NCBI RefSeq assembly: GCF_014842925.1
Contig: NZ_JACYXJ010000003.1
Span: 639,344 to 703,343, forward strand
Direction of reading: 5' to 3'
DNA length: 64,000 nt
Source: Roseibium polysiphoniae
GTDB lineage: Bacteria; Pseudomonadota; Alphaproteobacteria; Rhizobiales; Stappiaceae
The notes beneath the pieces are model-generated. The model was not told the DNA's origin, made no database searches, and saw nothing but the letters and a program-made list of their open reading frames with translations. How positions within the stretch are numbered: the stretch's first letter is position 1; each line of letters begins with the position of its first letter. Shown in pieces: positions 6,769 through 14,704 of this stretch. The translations under genes and the position numbers were made by a program.

Positions 6769-8598
6769 ATGAATGAATTACTTGAGCTTTTTGAGGGGAG
6801 AGCGGGAACTGGACCGTCCACTCCAGGCCTGGATGCTCCGCGAGAGCTGACCGCGCTTCTCGCTGTTTCAGATGTTCTGATCGGCCTTGCCTTGATCGTG
6901 CTTTCGGCGGCTGTCTTTGTGTTCGTCAGCAAGCGGAAGAGTCTCGATGGCGGTGGGCTCAGACTGGCCTATCTCTTCATCGCCTTCATGGTTGCCAACG
7001 CGGTCGTGCATTTCGCCGTGGTCGTGACGTTTTTGATGCCGGCAGATGCATCGGCCCATCTCTATGGTGCAATCGGCTTCATAAAGGCGATCACAGCGAT
7101 TGCTGCCATACTGACTGCGCTGGCCATTTGGCCGCAAATCCCAAAGATTTTGGCCACGCCGTCTGCTGGTGAGCTCGAGGAAGCAAATGCATCGCTCTCG
7201 CAAGCCAATAGTGCGCTCGACAAGGCGCTGGCTGGTCGCAAGGCCGAGCTGGATCGTGCCAATGAGAGATTTGAAACTGCGCTGACGGGTTCGAACATCA
7301 CGGTTTTCACGCAAGACACGGCTCTTCGCTATACGTGGATCCATCACCCAAGGCTCGGCAACACGATCGAGGAGGTGATCGGCAGCACCGATACCCAGCT
7401 TCTGCCTGCTGCCGCTGCCGCGGTGACCATTCCCTTGAAGCAGGAGGTTTTGGATACGGGCGAGACCCGCTCGACCTATCTCGCGGTGGAGACGGACGAT
7501 GAGGGAACGCTCTATCTGGATCTGACCATCAATCCAACGCGCGACGACGACGGCAAGATCGACGGCATCTTGTGTACGGTTCTGGATATGACCGAGCAGA
7601 ACCTGTTCGAAGTAAGGCTTGCGTCCATGGCGTCGCAGCTAGCTGACGCAAACCGCCGGTTTGAAGCCGCGTTGCAGGGTTCGCTGATTACCGTTTTCGA
7701 ACAGGATCTCGATCTGAACTATGTTCACATCGTCAACCCGCCGCCTAACACCGTGGCGGAGGACTTCCTGGGAAAAACGGACTTTGATCTCTTCGACGAG
7801 GAGGATCAACTCAAGGTCGTTTCGGCCAAGCGTCAGGTGTTCGAGACAGGCGAGGTTCAGGAACTCGAGATTGATGTCACCGTAGATGACAAGCAACGCC
7901 ACTATGATCTGCAGCTGGAGCCCAAGACCTCCAGCGAGGGCGAGATCGTGGGGGTGATCGGTATTGCGGTGGATCTGACCCACAAGCGCGAGAACGAGAA
8001 GCAGATGCACCTGGTGATGCGCGAGCTGACCCATCGCTCAAAGAACCTGCTTGCCGTCATTCAGGCCATGGCCCGCCAGACAGCTGCGCGCACTGCGGAC
8101 AAGGAACAGTTCGTTTCCAGTTTTTCCGCGCGTTTGCAGGCGATTGCGGCCTCTCATGACCTGCTCGTCTCACACTCCTGGTATGGCGCGGAAATCGGTG
8201 AACTTGTACGTGCCCATCTGGCCCAGACCATGGATCCGTCGAGTCCACAGATCCACATGGAGGGTGAACCGCTACAGGTCACGGCAGATGCTGCGCAAAA
8301 TCTTGGACTTGCCTTGCACGAGTTGACCACCAACGCCTTGAAATATGGCGCGCTATCGGTTCCGAGTGGTAAGGTCGACATTGAATGGAGACGGGCGGAA
8401 GGCCAGGTGACGCTTGACTGGAAAGAACAGGACGGTCCGGCTGTCGCAGCGGTTCCCGACAGGCGTGGTTTTGGACGGGTTCTGCTGGAAAGATTGGTGG
8501 GAGCGTCCCTCGATGGTGATGTCACCCTGTCTTTTGATCCGGATGGGCTGCGCTGCAAGATCACATTCCCGGAAAGCCAACTGGCGACGCTTCGATAA
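6769..8598 (+). CDS. Membrane-bound HWE-family sensor histidine kinase with two PAS domains
   Basis: A 609-residue protein: three predicted membrane helices (about 35-130), a short coiled coil (about 140-170), two PAS-type domains each beginning RFE(T/A)AL(T/Q)GS (about 170-285 and 295-405), then an HWE/HisKA_2 core. The phospho-acceptor is His near residue 422 in MRELTHRSKNLLAVIQ, the N box is HELTTNALKYGALS, the W-box residue is in DIEWRR, and the G box is RRGFGRVL. Such kinases commonly phosphorylate PhyR. Proximity to phyR and its own EcfG promoter make it the likely stress-response kinase here (inference). Confidence 0.9.
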   Translation: MNELLELFEGRAGTGPSTPGLDAPRELTALLAVSDVLIGLALIVLSAAVFVFVSKRKSLDGGGLRLAYLFIAFMVANAVVHFAVVVTFLMPADASAHLYGAIGFIKAITAIAAILTALAIWPQIPKILATPSAGELEEANASLSQANSALDKALAGRKAELDRANERFETALTGSNITVFTQDTALRYTWIHHPRLGNTIEEVIGSTDTQLLPAAAAAVTIPLKQEVLDTGETRSTYLAVETDDEGTLYLDLTINPTRDDDGKIDGILCTVLDMTEQNLFEVRLASMASQLADANRRFEAALQGSLITVFEQDLDLNYVHIVNPPPNTVAEDFLGKTDFDLFDEEDQLKVVSAKRQVFETGEVQELEIDVTVDDKQRHYDLQLEPKTSSEGEIVGVIGIAVDLTHKRENEKQMHLVMRELTHRSKNLLAVIQAMARQTAARTADKEQFVSSFSARLQAIAASHDLLVSHSWYGAEIGELVRAHLAQTMDPSSPQIHMEGEPLQVTADAAQNLGLALHELTTNALKYGALSVPSGKVDIEWRRAEGQVTLDWKEQDGPAVAAVPDRRGFGRVLLERLVGASLDGDVTLSFDPDGLRCKITFPESQLATLR

Positions 8599-8625
8599 AC
8601 AATTGGTCCGCCAATAAAGACAAAA

Positions 8626-8659
8626 GAAAAACCGGCTATCGTGAGATGACCGGTTTTTT
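8626..8659. terminator. Bidirectional terminator
   Basis: AAAAACCGG and CCGGTTTTTT with a 14-base loop, between the convergent kinase gene and the gene at 8672-9127. Confidence 0.8.
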
Positions 8660-8671
8660 GGTGCTGGGTCG

Positions 8672-9127
8672 CTATGAGGATTTGGACAAACGCAAGAGCG
8701 CCATTTCAATGTTCTGGCGCAGCTCGAGGTTGGCTTTGCTGTACGAGCCCTTCAGGTCGCTGAGCCATGTCCTCAGTATTGTCGCCTTTTCGCTGGTCTT
8801 GAGGTCTGAGGCCAGCACGTCCTCAACCGTCGCGAAGTCAGCCGATAGAACAAGATCTCGTGGCGGGACTTCGTTTTCATTGTGGGCGGAATAGAGCCAC
8901 CGGCCGTAGGCCGTCCGTTCAGGATTTTCGAGCGCGATGAGCGCCTCGTCGATTTCAACGGTGAGCTGTTTCTGACGCTCTTGATTGATTGGCTTAATCC
9001 GCGCCATGCGGGCAAGCGCGGCGCGCCAGTGGAGAAGGGCGGTCTGTTTCTGGCGCGTGCTTAGGGAGACGTCCCGCAGGATCGCCTCAGGGGACGCATA
9101 TCCGGCGAAGGTCTTCGGATTGGGCAT
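8672..9127 (-). CDS. Hypothetical protein with two copies of an EKxxxLxxW helical motif
   Basis: A 151-residue soluble protein. Two segments repeat one pattern: YASPEAILRDVSLSTRQKQT followed by ALLHWRAAL (about 9-37), and FATVEDVLASDLKTSEKATI followed by LRTWLSDL (about 98-125). The common form is (Y/F)A-x-x-E-x-(I/V)-L, then a polar loop, K, then L-x-x-W-x-x-x-L. I know similar single motifs in uncharacterised alphaproteobacterial proteins but no function. It lies last in a probable operon behind dps, separated by a strong hairpin, so it may be part of the stress regulon. Confidence 0.75.
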   Translation of the reverse strand: MPNPKTFAGYASPEAILRDVSLSTRQKQTALLHWRAALARMARIKPINQERQKQLTVEIDEALIALENPERTAYGRWLYSAHNENEVPPRDLVLSADFATVEDVLASDLKTSEKATILRTWLSDLKGSYSKANLELRQNIEMALLRLSKSS

Positions 9128-9166
9128 TGACCGAGCGCTGCTTCATTTGAGGTGGCAAATAGGAAG

Positions 9167-9192
9167 GGCAAGGCAGGCGAACCTGCCTTGCC
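9167..9192 (-). promoter_or_regulatory. Intercistronic RNA hairpin after dps
   Basis: Perfect 11-bp inverted repeat (9167-9177 with 9182-9192). In the minus-strand transcript the loop is UUCG. No T run follows, so it looks like an mRNA-stabilising or processing hairpin, not a terminator. Confidence 0.6.
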
Positions 9193-9202
9193 GGGATTGG
9201 TT

Positions 9203-9718
9203 TTATTCCGCGATCAGGGCCCGTAGCATCCATGCTGCCTTTTCGTGGAATGCAATGCGTGCGGTCAGCATGTCTTCGGTCACCACATCGGCGTTGTCGC
9301 CCGCATATTCGGCCATATCGCGCATTTCTGCCGCGATACGCTCATGGCTTTTGACGAGATCTTCAACCATGGAGTGGGCATTTGGCATGCCATTCTGCGG
9401 CGTGACAATCTTCAGATCCATGCTGATTTCAGCTGCATTCACCGGAGCGCGGTGGCCCAGGGCACGAATACGCTCTGCGATGTCGTCAGCGGCCGCAAAC
9501 ATGTCTTCGTAATGCTCTTCTGTCAGGTCGTGAATCGACTTGAACAGGGGACCGACCACATTCCAGTGGTAGAGGTGCGATTTGATCACGAGCAGATAGG
9601 TGTCTGCCAGAATGACCGACAGATGTTTCGCGATCTGCTCGCGCACATCCTTTTCGATGCCGGTGTTGACCTTTTCGGACTTTTTCGTCGTGACATTCAA
9701 AACATTCGTGTTGGCCAT
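9203..9718 (-). CDS. dps: Dps family ferritin-like DNA-protection protein
   Basis: A 171-residue protein with the Dps signature HLYHWNVVGPLFKSIHDLTE then HYEDMFAAADDIAERIRALG, which supplies the intersubunit ferroxidase residues (His, His, Asp, Glu). Dps dodecamers oxidise and store iron with peroxide and bind DNA. The lysine-bearing N-terminus (VTTKKSEKVNTG) may contact DNA. It probably shares a transcript with the 64-residue membrane protein upstream, whose EcfG promoter would make dps stress-induced, as is usual in this group. Confidence 0.95.
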   Translation of the reverse strand: MANTNVLNVTTKKSEKVNTGIEKDVREQIAKHLSVILADTYLLVIKSHLYHWNVVGPLFKSIHDLTEEHYEDMFAAADDIAERIRALGHRAPVNAAEISMDLKIVTPQNGMPNAHSMVEDLVKSHERIAAEMRDMAEYAGDNADVVTEDMLTARIAFHEKAAWMLRALIAE

Positions 9719-9829
9719 TGTCGGGTCTCCATTGGTTTGGAAAATTGCGTGGTTTCTCCCTGGACGAAGCCATCGCTGGCCTGGTCCCTGGATAGTCGTG
9801 GGGTTAGGTCGATTGGTTTCGGGAAGCCG

Positions 9830-10024
9830 CTAGTTGGTTGCGGTTTCACTCTGAGGTTCAATCAGGCCGATGGACAGCATGTCGCCATCCGCATTCAGCA
9901 GGCCGATTGCCACAAAGGCACAAACGACCAGGGCAATGCTGACCGTCAGGATCGCGAGGATCGGCTTGCCACGTTCCGCCTGCCGGGCTTCGGTGGCGGT
10001 CTTTTCGAGCTTTGGCTCGGTCAT
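9830..10024 (-). CDS. Small single-span membrane protein
   Basis: A 64-residue protein with a charged N-terminus (MTEPKLEKTATEARQAERGK), one membrane helix (about 22-43, ILAILTVSIALVVCAFVAIG) and a short polar tail. No family recognised. It starts 61 bases from an exact EcfG promoter and is followed by dps 111 bases later in the same direction. Confidence 0.7.
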   Translation of the reverse strand: MTEPKLEKTATEARQAERGKPILAILTVSIALVVCAFVAIGLLNADGDMLSIGLIEPQSETATN

Positions 10025-10084
10025 ATCTCAACTCCGTCTTAGCGTTGGTCCAGAAGCCTTCGCAGCGTTCGGTGTCAGAGGGGA

Positions 10085-10109
10085 AACGAGTGACCCGGCC
10101 CAAAGTTCC
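10085..10109 (-). promoter_or_regulatory. EcfG-type promoter of the 64-residue protein / dps unit
   Basis: Minus-strand GGAAC (10109-10105), 16-base spacer, CGTT (10088-10085). Confidence 0.85.
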
Positions 10110-10169
10110 AGAAAAATTTGACGTCGTGATCAGCGCGCAGGCCGGTCAGCCGAGATTTCACAGCTCATC

Positions 10170-10194
10170 GGAACCAAACGGCAGTTTCCCGGTT
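10170..10194 (+). promoter_or_regulatory. EcfG-type promoter (one -10 mismatch) of otsA
   Basis: GGAAC at 10170-10174, 16-base spacer, GGTT at 10191-10194. Confidence 0.6.
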
Positions 10195-10282
10195 TACAAG
10201 GCGGCTCGATGTGTCCGAAGCAGGGGCGCATTGCCTAAGAATTCCACGCGGTCGCTGCCGCTCAGATCTTGGGGAAGTTCCG

Positions 10283-11725
10283 ATGTCGCGATTGGTCGTT
10301 GTTTCAAACCGCATGCCGCTTGGCGATAAACCGTCCGGTGGGCTGGTTGTCGCCTTGAAAGATACGATGGAAGAACGCGGTGGCCTCTGGGTAGGCATCA
10401 CCCGCGAGGACGCGTCGTTCACGGGTGCAGAGATGCCTCGCTCTCAGGGTCTGGAAAACCATCCAGGTGGTCCGTTCGAGCGGAAAAGCTGTTCCATCGA
10501 GGCATCGCTCTATGACGACTATTATCTCGGCTATGCCAATTCGGTGCTCTGGCCACTGTGCCACGGCCGAACCGATCTTCTGGATCTGCGCCTGAGTTTC
10601 CGGGAGGCCTATCTGGAGGTCAATCGGCAGCTCGCCGATGCTTTGGCGCGGGAGCTTCGCCCTGACGACGTTGTCTGGGTTCATGACTATCATCTGTTTC
10701 CCCTGGCGGATGCGTTGCGCCGTAAGGGCGTTTTCAATCCGATCGGGTTTTTCCTGCATATTCCCTTTCCATCGTCCGCCAATGTCGGGGCGCTCTCCAA
10801 TGCGGGGGAACTGGCCGAATGGCTGTCAAGCTATGACCTCGTCGGCCTGCAGACAAACCGCGACGTAGCGTCCTGCCTCGAGGTGTTCCGCACCTTGAAG
10901 GAAAGTGAATTCTTGATGGATGGCTCTGTTCGCTATCGCGACCGGACGGTCGATCTCAAGAGCTTCCCGATCGGGATCGAGGCAAGTGCATTTCAGAAGA
11001 TCGCACAAAACGCCGAACCTTTGCCCAGAGCAGCGCACGGACCTCAGAAATTGATCATCGGAGCTGAACGTCTCGACTACTCCAAAGGGCTACCGCATCG
11101 CTTCAAGGCTTTCGGTCATCTGCTTGAAACGCGAGAGGAATTGCGTGGCGAGGTGTCGTTTGTTCAGATCGCATCGCCGACCCGCGAAGATGTTCAGGCC
11201 TATCGCGAGATCCGAGAACAACTGGAGCAGCTATCCGGCTCCGTGAACGGCCGGTTTTCGGACATCAACTACACGCCGATTCAATATATCAATCGCATGA
11301 TTGACCGAAACCGACTGGCGGGCCTTTATCGCCACGCTCAGGTCGGCTTGGTAACGCCCCTGGCAGACGGGATGAACCTGGTGGCGAAGGAATATGTCGC
11401 CGCACAAGATCCTAGCGACCCTGGCGTGCTTGTTTTGTCGAACTTTGCAGGTGCAGCGGAGCAGCTTGGAGATCACGCGCTGACAGCCAATCCTTATGAC
11501 GCGGCGCAAATGGCAGACTGTATCTCTCAGGCACTCTCCATGGAGCGCGCCGAACGGATCGAGCGACACTCGGCCATGCTCGAAAATGTTCTGAATGAGG
11601 ATGTTGATTGGTGGGCGTCTTCCTTCCTCAGGCACCTGGAAGACAAGTCGATGGGAACGGACTTTCTGAGCCTCTTGCAGAACCTGCCTGATGACGGGAT
11701 CGACGCAGAGAAAGCGGACGCCTAG
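10283..11725 (+). CDS. otsA: Alpha,alpha-trehalose-6-phosphate synthase (GT20)
   Basis: A 480-residue glycosyltransferase that makes trehalose 6-phosphate from UDP-glucose and glucose 6-phosphate. Family motifs in order: MSRLVVVSNRMP, SGGLVVALKD, WVHDYHLFPLADALR, FFLHIPFPS, IGAERLDYSKGLPHRFKAF and TPLADGMNLVAKEYVAAQ, the last being the UDP-sugar site. The ATG at 10283 follows GGGGAAG; extensions upstream are not family-like. No otsB phosphatase is adjacent, so it must be elsewhere. Trehalose synthesis is a standard output of the general stress response, in line with the EcfG-like promoter. Confidence 0.95.
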   Translation: MSRLVVVSNRMPLGDKPSGGLVVALKDTMEERGGLWVGITREDASFTGAEMPRSQGLENHPGGPFERKSCSIEASLYDDYYLGYANSVLWPLCHGRTDLLDLRLSFREAYLEVNRQLADALARELRPDDVVWVHDYHLFPLADALRRKGVFNPIGFFLHIPFPSSANVGALSNAGELAEWLSSYDLVGLQTNRDVASCLEVFRTLKESEFLMDGSVRYRDRTVDLKSFPIGIEASAFQKIAQNAEPLPRAAHGPQKLIIGAERLDYSKGLPHRFKAFGHLLETREELRGEVSFVQIASPTREDVQAYREIREQLEQLSGSVNGRFSDINYTPIQYINRMIDRNRLAGLYRHAQVGLVTPLADGMNLVAKEYVAAQDPSDPGVLVLSNFAGAAEQLGDHALTANPYDAAQMADCISQALSMERAERIERHSAMLENVLNEDVDWWASSFLRHLEDKSMGTDFLSLLQNLPDDGIDAEKADA

Positions 11726-11794
11726 CGCGGCGCGGTGTCCCTCCCAAGAGGGGCGCGCTATCTTGCCGACCATACACTTCAGAGGATCGAACAT

Positions 11795-11834
11795 AAAAAG
11801 CCGGCGCATTCCAAATGAATGCGCCGGCTTTTTT
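11795..11834. terminator. Bidirectional terminator
   Basis: AAAAAGCCGGCGCATTC and GAATGCGCCGGCTTTTTT form a very stable stem between the convergent otsA and 11855-12421 genes. Confidence 0.9.
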
Positions 11835-11854
11835 CTCGTCTGTTCAAATGAGCG

Positions 11855-12421
11855 TTAGCTCGCTTTGGAGACGCTTGTTACGGAGATCGGGTCACTGGCC
11901 GGGAAGCTGTCTTCAAGACCTTCTTCCAGTGCCTGCTCTTCGTCACTCTGTTTCGTCGCGTCGCCGCCATTCATCTGCTGAACGGTTTTCTCGGCCATGC
12001 GCCGGGTTTCCTTGAGCGCCTGGCTGCCGGCTTCCGTCGCCTTGTGAAACAGATCGTCGCGTGTCGCGCCGACGGTGCCGTTCTCCATTTTAGTGCGCGG
12101 CAAGAGGGCGCCGAGTGCAAAACCGGCCACGAGACCCATGGCGCCGACCGCGAAGGGATGTTCGCGCGCAAAGTCGGATGTCCGTGTCGCAGTCTGGCGA
12201 TAAGCCTTTTCAAGGTCATGACGTTTCTCGTCGACGACGCGGCTGGTTGTTTCGGCTGCTTCGTTCAAGGTCTGTGCTGCGCGCTCGCGCGACGACTTGA
12301 GCGCGGCCTTTGCCCGTTCCGCGGTGCCAGGTGTCCCGGACGCTTCCGGGTGCGGAGTTGGCGCGATGGTCCGGTTCTCGGGTGTTGTGGAGGGTTCCGG
12401 GGTGCGAATGTAATCAGACAT
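11855..12421 (-). CDS. Membrane-anchored ElaB/YqjD-like (DUF883-type) stress protein
   Basis: A 188-residue protein with an N-terminal disordered Pro/Thr-rich part, a central amphipathic helical region (about 35-95) and one membrane segment in HPFAVGAMGLVAGFALGALLP (about 90-112). This resembles the His-Pro-led tail anchor of ElaB/YqjD proteins. The C-terminus has EEGLEDSFPASDP, a motif I have seen in many small proteobacterial proteins without known function. Second gene after an exact EcfG promoter. Confidence 0.7.
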   Translation of the reverse strand: MSDYIRTPEPSTTPENRTIAPTPHPEASGTPGTAERAKAALKSSRERAAQTLNEAAETTSRVVDEKRHDLEKAYRQTATRTSDFAREHPFAVGAMGLVAGFALGALLPRTKMENGTVGATRDDLFHKATEAGSQALKETRRMAEKTVQQMNGGDATKQSDEEQALEEGLEDSFPASDPISVTSVSKAS

Positions 12422-12432
12422 TGTGGTCTCCT

Positions 12433-12858
12433 TTATTGGTCGGTGGAGGAAATGAAACGTGCGGCGAGAAAACCGATGGCCGCTGCCCCGATGGCAAGGG
12501 GGACAGGGTGTTTGCGAGCGGTTGCGCCAAGCGTTTCGATGGAAGCGGCTGCATCCGCTTCACGGATCTTGTGGGCCGACGCCGAGATATAATCGGCGGC
12601 CGTCACGCTCAGGGCCGCGGGAGCATCATTCTTGCCCGCCTCGCGCTCTCGCAGGGTGTGGGCAATCTCATCCAGAATCGAAGATGATCTGTCTTGCTGG
12701 CCCTCGACGAAGCGGAGTGACTCGCGCTTCAAAGTCTGGGCCAAGCCAAGCGCTTCAGAGCGGGCCGTTTCCAGAAGAGGGCCCAGGGGATCCGCGGACG
12801 CCTCCTGCGTATTCCAGTTTTCAGAGTGTGGTGATCGATGTGGAGCTGGGTCAGTCAT
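12433..12858 (-). CDS. Hypothetical alanine-rich membrane-anchored protein
   Basis: A 141-residue protein: polar N-terminus, long helical region with several Arg/Glu pairs, and a C-terminal anchor HPVPLAIGAAAIGFLAARFI (about 115-134). The His-Pro-led anchor parallels that of the next gene, which suggests both belong to the same ElaB/YqjD-like type. It is 11 bases from the downstream gene and 28 bases from an EcfG -10 box. Confidence 0.65.
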   Translation of the reverse strand: MTDPAPHRSPHSENWNTQEASADPLGPLLETARSEALGLAQTLKRESLRFVEGQQDRSSSILDEIAHTLREREAGKNDAPAALSVTAADYISASAHKIREADAAASIETLGATARKHPVPLAIGAAAIGFLAARFISSTDQ

Positions 12859-12885
12859 CTCTCTGTCCTCCTGTTGTGCCAGGTA

Positions 12886-12910
12886 AACGTTGGACGGGGA
12901 GAGAAGTTCC
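12886..12910 (-). promoter_or_regulatory. EcfG-type promoter of the 12858/12421 operon
   Basis: Minus-strand GGAAC (12910-12906), 16-base spacer, CGTT (12889-12886). Confidence 0.85.
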
Positions 12911-12957
12911 TGATTTTCAATTTTAATTTGATGCTTTTATAGTTCTCTGTGTGAAGT

Positions 12958-12988
12958 AAAAAAGCCCGGGCGTGTTGCCCGGGCTTTT
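12958..12988 (-). terminator. Rho-independent terminator
   Basis: On the minus strand AAAAGCCCGGGC and GCCCGGGCTTTTTT form a stem with a 5-base loop, ending the 13723-13026 operon. Confidence 0.85.
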
Positions 12989-13025
12989 GGTCTTGTTTTA
13001 CGAAACCTAATGCGTCTTGGTGGTT

Positions 13026-13331
13026 TTACGATGTGCTGCCTGAAAGTCGATCAGACTTGCGTCCGTTGTGGTCACGCACGCCCAGGTAAATCATTGCGCC
13101 GAGAGAGCAAAAGGCGAGGGCGCTGGCGACCGGATGGCTGCCCAAGACACTTTTGGCGTTTCCAACGTAGCGGTCCGCGCGGCGCCGCGTCTCGGCTTTG
13201 ATCGCTCTGGCGGCCACCGCGCGGGGAGCCAGTTGCTCGGTCGCGATCGAGGCGAGCGCGGCGATTTTACGGCGGGTGTCCTCCAACTCGGATTCAAGGG
13301 CGTCTGGTGACAGATCTTGCTTCGTCTTCAT
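13026..13331 (-). CDS. DUF3618-like membrane protein
   Basis: A 101-residue protein: SPDALESELEDTRRKIAALA at the N-terminus is the DUF3618 pattern, followed by an Arg/Ala-rich helix and a His-Pro-led membrane anchor (HPVASALAFCSLGAMIYLGV, about 68-87). Its ATG overlaps the stop of the holin-like gene by four bases, so the two are coupled. Together they resemble the yqjD-yqjE pair. Role unknown; membrane or ribosome association is only by analogy. Confidence 0.75.
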   Translation of the reverse strand: MKTKQDLSPDALESELEDTRRKIAALASIATEQLAPRAVAARAIKAETRRRADRYVGNAKSVLGSHPVASALAFCSLGAMIYLGVRDHNGRKSDRLSGSTS

Positions 13332-13723
13332 TTGACCAACTCCTCAATCAGTGCCCGGTCCTGCTTGAGCTGGTCAAGTGTGCGGGTCGGTGTCAGATGC
13401 TCAAGTGAGAGCTTCGTCAGTCCCAGCCAAGCCAAAAGGCCAGAGACAAGCAATCCGGCGGCGCCAACGCTCAGCGCGGAAAGGGCTGGGCTCAGTCCGG
13501 CAGCGATCAAGCCGTAAACCCCCGCAAACATCAAAATGAAAAGAGTGGGCAGGGCAAGGACAAGCGCGACTGCGATCAGCGCCAGGCCATTCTTGGCGGT
13601 GCCGAGCTTTTCCTGAACTTCCGCCTTTGCCAGGCGGACCTCGCCGCGCAGGAGCTGTAAAACCTCCCGGAACAGGTCCGAGATGAGTGTTTTTTCCGTT
13701 TGAAACGGCTCTGATCCAAGCAT
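13328..13723 (-). CDS. YqjE / holin-superfamily-III-like membrane protein
   Basis: A 131-residue protein. LISDLFREVLQLLRGEVRLA KAEVQEKL is an amphipathic helix typical of the DUF1469/YqjE family, followed by two membrane helices (about 55-80 and 85-110). The ATG at 13723 is chosen because the only upstream in-frame start is a TTG in poor sequence. No phage genes are near, so the holin label is structural only. A weak EcfG-like site lies about 85-105 bases upstream. Confidence 0.7.
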   Translation of the reverse strand: MLGSEPFQTEKTLISDLFREVLQLLRGEVRLAKAEVQEKLGTAKNGLALIAVALVLALPTLFILMFAGVYGLIAAGLSPALSALSVGAAGLLVSGLLAWLGLTKLSLEHLTPTRTLDQLKQDRALIEELVK

Positions 13724-13874
13724 TTTCCCAGCCTTCGGTTCCAAGCTTTGGCAGGTCGAACGCCGGATGGTACAAAACAAGCATCGGCGGTCGGGCTTGG
13801 TCAACTAATGCGCAGGACTGGCCCGGGTTCCATCGATATGTGACCCGGTCAGGCGTCTCTGGCCACGATTTCGG

Positions 13875-14687
13875 TCAGGAAACCCCGAGAAAAGGGTATG
13901 GGCCTTCGAAGTCGCCGACCGGCAGCCAGTGACTCAGGAAGCGATCTTCGCGCCACTCGTGGAGCATGAAAGCGCCGGGTTCCATGGTCAGGCTGTTTTC
14001 AGAATTTTCACGTTGATCCAGGGTGACCGCGTGAGAGGTTCCCGGGCAAACTTGGCAAATATGACCGGCGAAAGAGCCGACAATCGAGCGATGGAGGTGA
14101 CCGCACACGAGGCGGATCTCTCCGTGATAGCCCGAGATTGCCTGGCTGAAAGCTTCGGTCTCGCGAAGGTTCTGCGCGTCCATGGGCGCAATGCCGACTT
14201 CGAATGGCGGGTGATGAAACCCAATCAGGACCGGTTGGCCGTTCAAGTGATCAAGGTGGGTGGAGACGAAGGAAATGGTCTCGTCTGTCAGAGCGCCGTG
14301 AGCCTTGTCTTCAACAAGACTATCGAGGCCAAGAACCGAGAATTGTTCCAGGTCCAGGTGCCAGTTCAGGTCACCCGCTCGTGGCATCCAGTCGGCGTCT
14401 GCGAAAGCTGCACGCATGGCGTTCCGCTTGTCGTGGTTTCCCGGCACAGCCTGATAGGGAATCTTGAGCGGGTCCATGAGCTGTCGAAACAGTTCGTATT
14501 CCTCGGCGTTGCCGTGCTCGGTCAAATCACCGGTGACCAAAACGAGGTCGATCGGTCCGAGCTGATCCACGATCCGGTTGATGGTCGCAACGGTCTTCGC
14601 CAATGCCGTCGAGGTATCGACCTGCTGATAGGCGAGCTGGCCCTTGGGGACGATATGGGTGTCCGTGATCTGAAGAATTTTAGTCAT
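13875..14687 (-). CDS. Calcineurin-like metallophosphoesterase (CpdA/GpdQ type)
   Basis: A 270-residue cytoplasmic enzyme with all five metal motifs in order: ITDTH (about 7-11), GDLTEHG, PGNHDK, GFHHPP and CGHLH. The order and length match class III phosphodiesterases, which hydrolyse cyclic nucleotides or glycerophosphodiesters. It is the last gene of the importer operon (17 bases behind the ATPase), so it probably acts on the imported solute, perhaps an organophosphate diester. Substrate not proven. Confidence 0.85.
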   Translation of the reverse strand: MTKILQITDTHIVPKGQLAYQQVDTSTALAKTVATINRIVDQLGPIDLVLVTGDLTEHGNAEEYELFRQLMDPLKIPYQAVPGNHDKRNAMRAAFADADWMPRAGDLNWHLDLEQFSVLGLDSLVEDKAHGALTDETISFVSTHLDHLNGQPVLIGFHHPPFEVGIAPMDAQNLRETEAFSQAISGYHGEIRLVCGHLHRSIVGSFAGHICQVCPGTSHAVTLDQRENSENSLTMEPGAFMLHEWREDRFLSHWLPVGDFEGPYPFLGVS

Positions 14688-14704
14688 GCGATTGGCAACA
14701 GCTC

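Noticed and set aside
9245..10042. Plus-strand frame of 265 codons
   Set aside because: Covers dps and the 64-residue gene on the wrong strand.
13807..13831. Possible EcfG promoter for the YqjE-like operon (GGAAC-N16-CATT, minus strand)
   Set aside because: The key G of the -10 is A; too weak to list as a promoter, though the operon would fit the regulon.
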